This document shows, in pieces, positions 6,006 through 8,909 of a stretch of 8,909 bases of DNA. Positions within the stretch are counted from its first letter, which is position 1; each line of letters begins with the position of its first letter. This stretch comes from CAZZEX01 sp964653285 (GTDB taxonomy: Bacteria; Chloroflexota; Anaerolineae; B4-G1). The stretch spans positions 1 to 8,909 of the forward strand of contig CAZZEX010000147.1 of the NCBI GenBank assembly GCA_964653285.1, given 5' to 3'. Below the pieces are notes generated by a model. The model was not told the origin of the DNA and searched no databases. It was given only the letters and a program-made list of their open reading frames with translations. A program made the translations under genes and the position numbers.

Positions 6006-6085
6006 ACCTCTCCCCTAACCCCCAACCCCCTTCCCCCTCTCCTATGAGGAGAGGGGGAAGGGGGCAAGGGGGATGGGGGTGAGGT
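6006..6085. repeat. Large inverted repeat (C-rich/G-rich hairpin) between the S-component and ATPase genes
   Basis: The left arm 6006-6043 and right arm 6047-6085 are almost perfect reverse complements around the three-base loop ATG (6044-6046). The inner 18 bases pair without a mismatch (6026-6043 with 6047-6064), and the outer part pairs with a few mismatches and one bulge. The arms consist of runs of C separated by TT or AA on one side and the matching G runs on the other. No U tract follows, so it is not a standard intrinsic terminator. Its style is that of dispersed palindromic intergenic repeats that I associate with Chloroflexota genomes. In RNA it would form a very stable hairpin ending six bases before the AGGAG of the ATPase gene, so it could affect processing or translation of the downstream part of the operon. 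Confidence 0.85.
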
Positions 6086-6090
6086 CTGCT

Positions 6091-6106
6091 AGGAGAATTG
6101 AGCGTG
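6091..6106 (+). promoter_or_regulatory. Ribosome-binding site deciding the ATPase start (GTG 6104)
   Basis: AGGAG at 6091-6095 lies eight bases before GTG 6104, a normal spacing. The in-frame TTG at 6098 is only two bases from the motif and is a poor start. The GTG is therefore preferred, shortening the protein by two residues compared with the longest open frame. Confidence 0.6.
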
Positions 6107-7867
6107 ACCAATGACGTGTCCATCTCGCTACAAGGCGTCACGTTCACCTACGAGGGGGACGTGGTCGCCCTGCGCAATTTGAGTCTCACGGCGCGCAAGG
6201 GCGAGTTTGTCGTCGTCCTGGGGGCCAACGGCGCGGGCAAATCCACACTCTGCTACCTGCTCAGCGGCATCGTGCCCCACATCTACGGTGGCCGGCGCCG
6301 GGGCTACGTGTCGGTGGCTGGCCTTGATCCATGGGACGAACCGCTGTACGTCACGTCTCAGCGTTGCGGGGTGCTGATGCAGGACCCTGAGGTGCAGTTG
6401 TTTATGCCCACGCTGAAGGCAGAACTGGCTTTCGGTCCGGCCAACCTGGGCACACCTCGGGACGAAATCAGCAGGCGCTCGCAGGCTGCGCTGGCCCTGG
6501 TGCGGATGGAAGGACTGGAGGAGCACAACCCGCGCGATCTATCGGGTGGGCAGAAGCAGCGCGCGGCGCTGGCAGCCGTGCTGACGATGAACCCCCAGGT
6601 GCTGGTGCTCGACGAGCCCACCTCGCAACTCGACCCGCTGGGCCGTTGGGAGGCTGTGGAGGCCATTGAGCGCCTGAAGCAAAAGGGCAATCTGGCCATC
6701 GTGATGACGACCCACGAGACGGAGGAGATTCTGCGCCTGGCCGACCAGGTGCTCGTGCTGGAGCGAGGGGAGGCCGTGCTCCAGGGCATCCCCGCGGAAG
6801 TCTTCCCTCAAGCCGAGCGGTTGGAGGAGGTCGGAGTCAAGCCCCCTGCGCTGATCCTGGTACAGTCGAAGTTACTCGAGCGCGAGACTGGCCGCGCAGA
6901 TGAGAAGCAGGTCAATCTCACTACCCCCGAGGTCGCCAATCAGATCCGCGAATCCGTGAAAACGGGAAGGCTGGCCGTACATCCCGGGGCCCTTCCCCGA
7001 CCACGCCCCAGCGCATCGGACACCCCGGTCATCCTGGAAGCCCGCAACCTGACTGTGGAATACCCTGGCCCGCCGTCCGTCGTGGCACTGCGGGACGTGA
7101 ATGTGCAGATTCGCCAGGGCGAGTTCGTGGGCATCGTCGGCCAGAACGGGTCGGGTAAGAGCACGCTGGTCAAGTGCTTCGTCGGCTTGCTGCGGCCCAG
7201 GAAAGGGGAGGTACTGTTCAGGGGGGAGAGCATCAGGAAATTCTCGGTCGGTGAGGTCGCGCACCGCGTGGGGCTGGTGCTGCAGAACCCTGACTATCAG
7301 TTATTCACCGCCTCCTGTGACGACGAGATTCGCTTCGGGCTGCGCAACGTAGGCGTGTCTCCTGAAGAAATGGAACAGCGAGTCGAGGAAATGCTGCAAC
7401 TGGTGGGACTGAGCGAGGAGGCTGACCTGTTTCCCTTCCGCCTTTCCTTCGGCGACCGGCGCAAGCTGACTGTTGCAGCCACGTTGGCACTTGCCCCCGA
7501 AGTGTTGATTATGGATGAGCCTACCACGGCCCAGGATCATCGCGGACGATACCAGTTGGCCGAGTTGGCCAAACGCTTCCACGAGGAGAGGCAGGGTACG
7601 GTGTTGATGATTACCCATGACGTGGACTTGATCGCCTGCTACGCTCACCGGCTGATCGTTCTCTACGAGGGCCAGGTGTTGCTAGATGGCCCCACGGCGG
7701 AGGTCTTCACGCAGGTAGAGGAACTCAAGAGGAGTTTCGTCGTTCCACCAGTGGCCGCCCAACTGGCTGCAGAACTGGCCCCGCTCGGTGTGCCGTCCCA
7801 CGTGATGACGCTGGAGGAACTCTACCAGGTAATCGCGCCCCAGCACGATGGGAGGGGGGTATTGTAG
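6104..7867 (+). CDS. Energy-coupling factor transporter ATPase, two fused ABC domains (EcfA1-EcfA2 type)
   Basis: This 587-residue protein has two complete nucleotide-binding domains in tandem, as in YkoD-like ECF ATPases, and would power substrate import through the S and T membrane proteins. Domain 1 has Walker A GANGAGKST (40-48), Q-loop Gln93 in LMQDPEVQLF, signature LSGGQ (146-150), Walker B VLVLDE (166-171) and H-loop His204. Domain 2 has Walker A GQNGSGKST (346-354), Q-loop Gln394 in LQNPDYQLF, signature LSFGD (447-451), Walker B VLIMDE (467-472) and H-loop His505. The Q-loop form QDP/QNP-x-x-QLF is typical of ECF ATPases. A linker of about 70 residues (roughly 240-308) joins the domains. 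The signature of domain 2 is degenerate, so the two ATP sites are probably not equivalent. Its TAG stop is directly followed by the ATG of the T component, indicating translational coupling. Confidence 0.93.
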   Translation: MTNDVSISLQGVTFTYEGDVVALRNLSLTARKGEFVVVLGANGAGKSTLCYLLSGIVPHIYGGRRRGYVSVAGLDPWDEPLYVTSQRCGVLMQDPEVQLFMPTLKAELAFGPANLGTPRDEISRRSQAALALVRMEGLEEHNPRDLSGGQKQRAALAAVLTMNPQVLVLDEPTSQLDPLGRWEAVEAIERLKQKGNLAIVMTTHETEEILRLADQVLVLERGEAVLQGIPAEVFPQAERLEEVGVKPPALILVQSKLLERETGRADEKQVNLTTPEVANQIRESVKTGRLAVHPGALPRPRPSASDTPVILEARNLTVEYPGPPSVVALRDVNVQIRQGEFVGIVGQNGSGKSTLVKCFVGLLRPRKGEVLFRGESIRKFSVGEVAHRVGLVLQNPDYQLFTASCDDEIRFGLRNVGVSPEEMEQRVEEMLQLVGLSEEADLFPFRLSFGDRRKLTVAATLALAPEVLIMDEPTTAQDHRGRYQLAELAKRFHEERQGTVLMITHDVDLIACYAHRLIVLYEGQVLLDGPTAEVFTQVEELKRSFVVPPVAAQLAAELAPLGVPSHVMTLEELYQVIAPQHDGRGVL

Positions 7868-8674
7868 ATGCAACCTGTATTCCGCTACACACACCTGGAC
7901 ACGCCCATCCATCGGCTGCACCCACTGGTCAAACTGGCATACGTGGTGCTGACGCTGGTGCTGGTCATGTACCCGATTAAGGAAGGTGATATGCCGGTCC
8001 TGTTCATCTGGCTGGGCCTCTCGGCGGTACTCTGGGCCGTGGCCCACATCGAGTTGCGGCGCTTCACCACACTGCTGAAGATTCTGACCGGCACGTTCAT
8101 CTTTCTGGTACTGATCCAGGGCCTGACGTATCGCGGTGGTAACACGCCACTTATCGTCCTGGGCCACCTGAAACTCTGGGAGGCGGACCTGGGCGTGATC
8201 ACCAAAGAGGGGGTGTGGTTTGGGCTTGTGCTCTGCGTGCGTGTCCTGGTGGCCACCTCGTCGCTGCCTCTGTTCGTGATGACGACACCTACCTCCGCTA
8301 TTATGACGGCGATGGGCAAACTGCGCATCCCGCAGACTGCCACATTTATGCTCGTCAGCGCCCTCTCGTTCACCACGTTAATCTTCGAGATGTGGGGTTC
8401 CATCGTGGACGCGCAGAAGTTGCGCGCTTTCGACATTGACTCAATGAATTTCGTCAAGCGGGCCGTCAAAGCCTACGTTCCGATCATAACGCCGTTGATC
8501 CTACTGCTATTCCGCAAGGCAAACGACTTCCAAATCGCGATGGAGACCAAGGGGTTCGGTGCTCCCGTCGAACCTACTGAGATCGAGACGCTTACCGCCC
8601 GCCCGGCAGATTACCTCTGGCTGGCCTTTATCGTGAGCGTCTTCGTGCTGTGTACGGTGCTGAAATTTACGTGA
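7868..8674 (+). CDS. ECF transporter T component (EcfT family transmembrane protein)
   Basis: This 268-residue membrane protein has hydrophobic segments near residues 22-37, 42-59, 71-88, 117-138, 158-175, 202-215 and 248-267. The N-terminal HRLHPLVKLAYVV pattern is typical of EcfT. The long amphipathic region between the central and last helices carries the two coupling motifs that contact the ATPases. The first reads AQKLRAFD (Arg186), where AQ-x-ARG is usual. The second reads AMETKGFGA (Lys228), where M-E-ARG-[FY]-G is usual. In this family the motif Arg residues link transport to ATP hydrolysis, so the Lys in motif 2 is unusual but still positively charged. The ATG at 7868 follows the ATPase stop with no gap, and the GGGAGGGGGG run (7850-7859) serves as ribosome-binding site. 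It forms the import complex with the two preceding gene products. Confidence 0.9.
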   Translation: MQPVFRYTHLDTPIHRLHPLVKLAYVVLTLVLVMYPIKEGDMPVLFIWLGLSAVLWAVAHIELRRFTTLLKILTGTFIFLVLIQGLTYRGGNTPLIVLGHLKLWEADLGVITKEGVWFGLVLCVRVLVATSSLPLFVMTTPTSAIMTAMGKLRIPQTATFMLVSALSFTTLIFEMWGSIVDAQKLRAFDIDSMNFVKRAVKAYVPIITPLILLLFRKANDFQIAMETKGFGAPVEPTEIETLTARPADYLWLAFIVSVFVLCTVLKFT

Positions 8675-8694
8675 TGCGTGAAACGTGAAACGTG
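8670..8694. repeat. Short tandem heptamer array (CGTGAAA-like)
   Basis: The sequence reads CGTGATG, CGTGAAA, CGTGAAA, CGTG from 8670 to 8694, about three and a half units of seven bases. The first unit contains the TGA stop of the T-component gene, and the last runs into the ribosome-binding site of the aminotransferase gene. Replication slippage is the simplest origin. Confidence 0.6.
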
Positions 8695-8710
8695 GGAGGA
8701 AGACCGAACT

Positions 8711-8909
8711 GTGGAAAAACATCCATCTTTTGAAGAACTGATCACACACCTGGACGAGTTGCTGGCCCCCTGCCTGGCGCAGGACTGGCCCAATCTGCCG
8801 ACGGACCGGGCCGAGGGGGTCTACGTGTACGGGCACGATGGGCGGCGCTACCTCGACTTCCTGGCCGGCTTCGGCGCCTGCAACGTGGGACACAATCACC
8901 CGCGCGTCG
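8711..8909 (+). CDS. Class III PLP-dependent aminotransferase (N-terminal part; 3' end outside window)
   Basis: Only the first 66 residues are present, and the frame stays open to the window edge. GTG 8711 is chosen because GGAGGAAG (8695-8702) lies eight bases before it. The stretch EGVYVYGHDGRRYLDFLAGF (residues 35-54) followed by GACNVGHNHPRV is the standard N-terminal segment of class III (acetylornithine/ornithine/4-aminobutyrate type) aminotransferases. These transfer an amino group between an amino acid or amine and a keto acid, with PLP bound to a Lys further downstream that is not visible here. Thirty-six bases separate it from the T-component gene on the same strand, so it is likely in the same transcript. 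The substrate cannot be told from this segment. Confidence 0.85.
   Translation, partial: MEKHPSFEELITHLDELLAPCLAQDWPNLPTDRAEGVYVYGHDGRRYLDFLAGFGACNVGHNHPRV

Noticed and set aside
6026..6064. Rho-independent terminator
   Set aside because: The stem is strong but no T run follows on either strand; the sequence continues G-rich on + and C-rich on -. It is listed as an inverted repeat instead.
5174..8674. Nickel/cobalt importer (CbiMNQO/NikMNQO) feeding LarA
   Set aside because: It is an attractive link because LarA needs nickel, but the membrane component lacks the CbiM/NikM Met-His N terminus and there is no CbiN-like small protein. The substrate is left open.

Overview
The window is high-GC DNA of bacterial character, densely packed with genes all reading on the + strand. 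The mix points to a Chloroflexota bacterium of the Anaerolineae/Caldilineae kind, though no phylogenetic marker is present: a clan-A glycosidase, a GH130 remnant, a DUF6125-type protein, a divergent URO-D-family protein, and a C-rich/G-rich hairpin repeat between genes. The assignment is an inference from gene style and repeat style.

Layout. Positions 1-530 hold the 3' end of a TIM-barrel glycoside hydrolase with a visible nucleophile motif. A promoter-like sequence (579-607) precedes a histidine phosphatase (658-1290), which is closely followed by a cysteine-rich DUF6125-like protein (1302-1865) and a URO-D/cobamide-methyltransferase superfamily protein (1925-2920). The next 620 bases (2921-3542) hold no intact gene. 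They contain a decayed GH130 mannoside phosphorylase-like gene (3082-3434) that has lost an internal segment, changes frame and is cut off at the 3' end. This piece is visibly less GC-rich than its surroundings.

A near-consensus sigma70-type promoter (3458-3485) then starts a probable operon. It opens with a short, degenerate GntR-type helix-turn-helix protein (3543-3815), followed one base later by a LarA-family nickel-dependent racemase/epimerase (3817-5100). Next comes a complete ECF transporter: a polytopic membrane protein that is probably the S component (5174-5968), a fused two-domain ATPase (6104-7867) and a T component (7868-8674). The start of a class III PLP aminotransferase (8711 to the window edge) ends the window. 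A large, nearly perfect inverted repeat (6006-6085) lies between the S-component gene and the ATPase gene.

How the genes may work together. The racemase, transporter and aminotransferase share strand and tight spacing, so a plausible reading is uptake of a small organic substrate followed by stereochemical inversion and transamination or catabolism. The substrate cannot be read from the sequence. The LarA homologue has Ser where lactate racemase has one of its two catalytic histidines, so a substrate other than lactate is likely. The transporter has no CbiM/NikM-type N terminus, so nickel uptake for LarA is not supported. The glycosidase and the GH130/GntR remnants suggest that an eroded carbohydrate-utilisation module once lay here.
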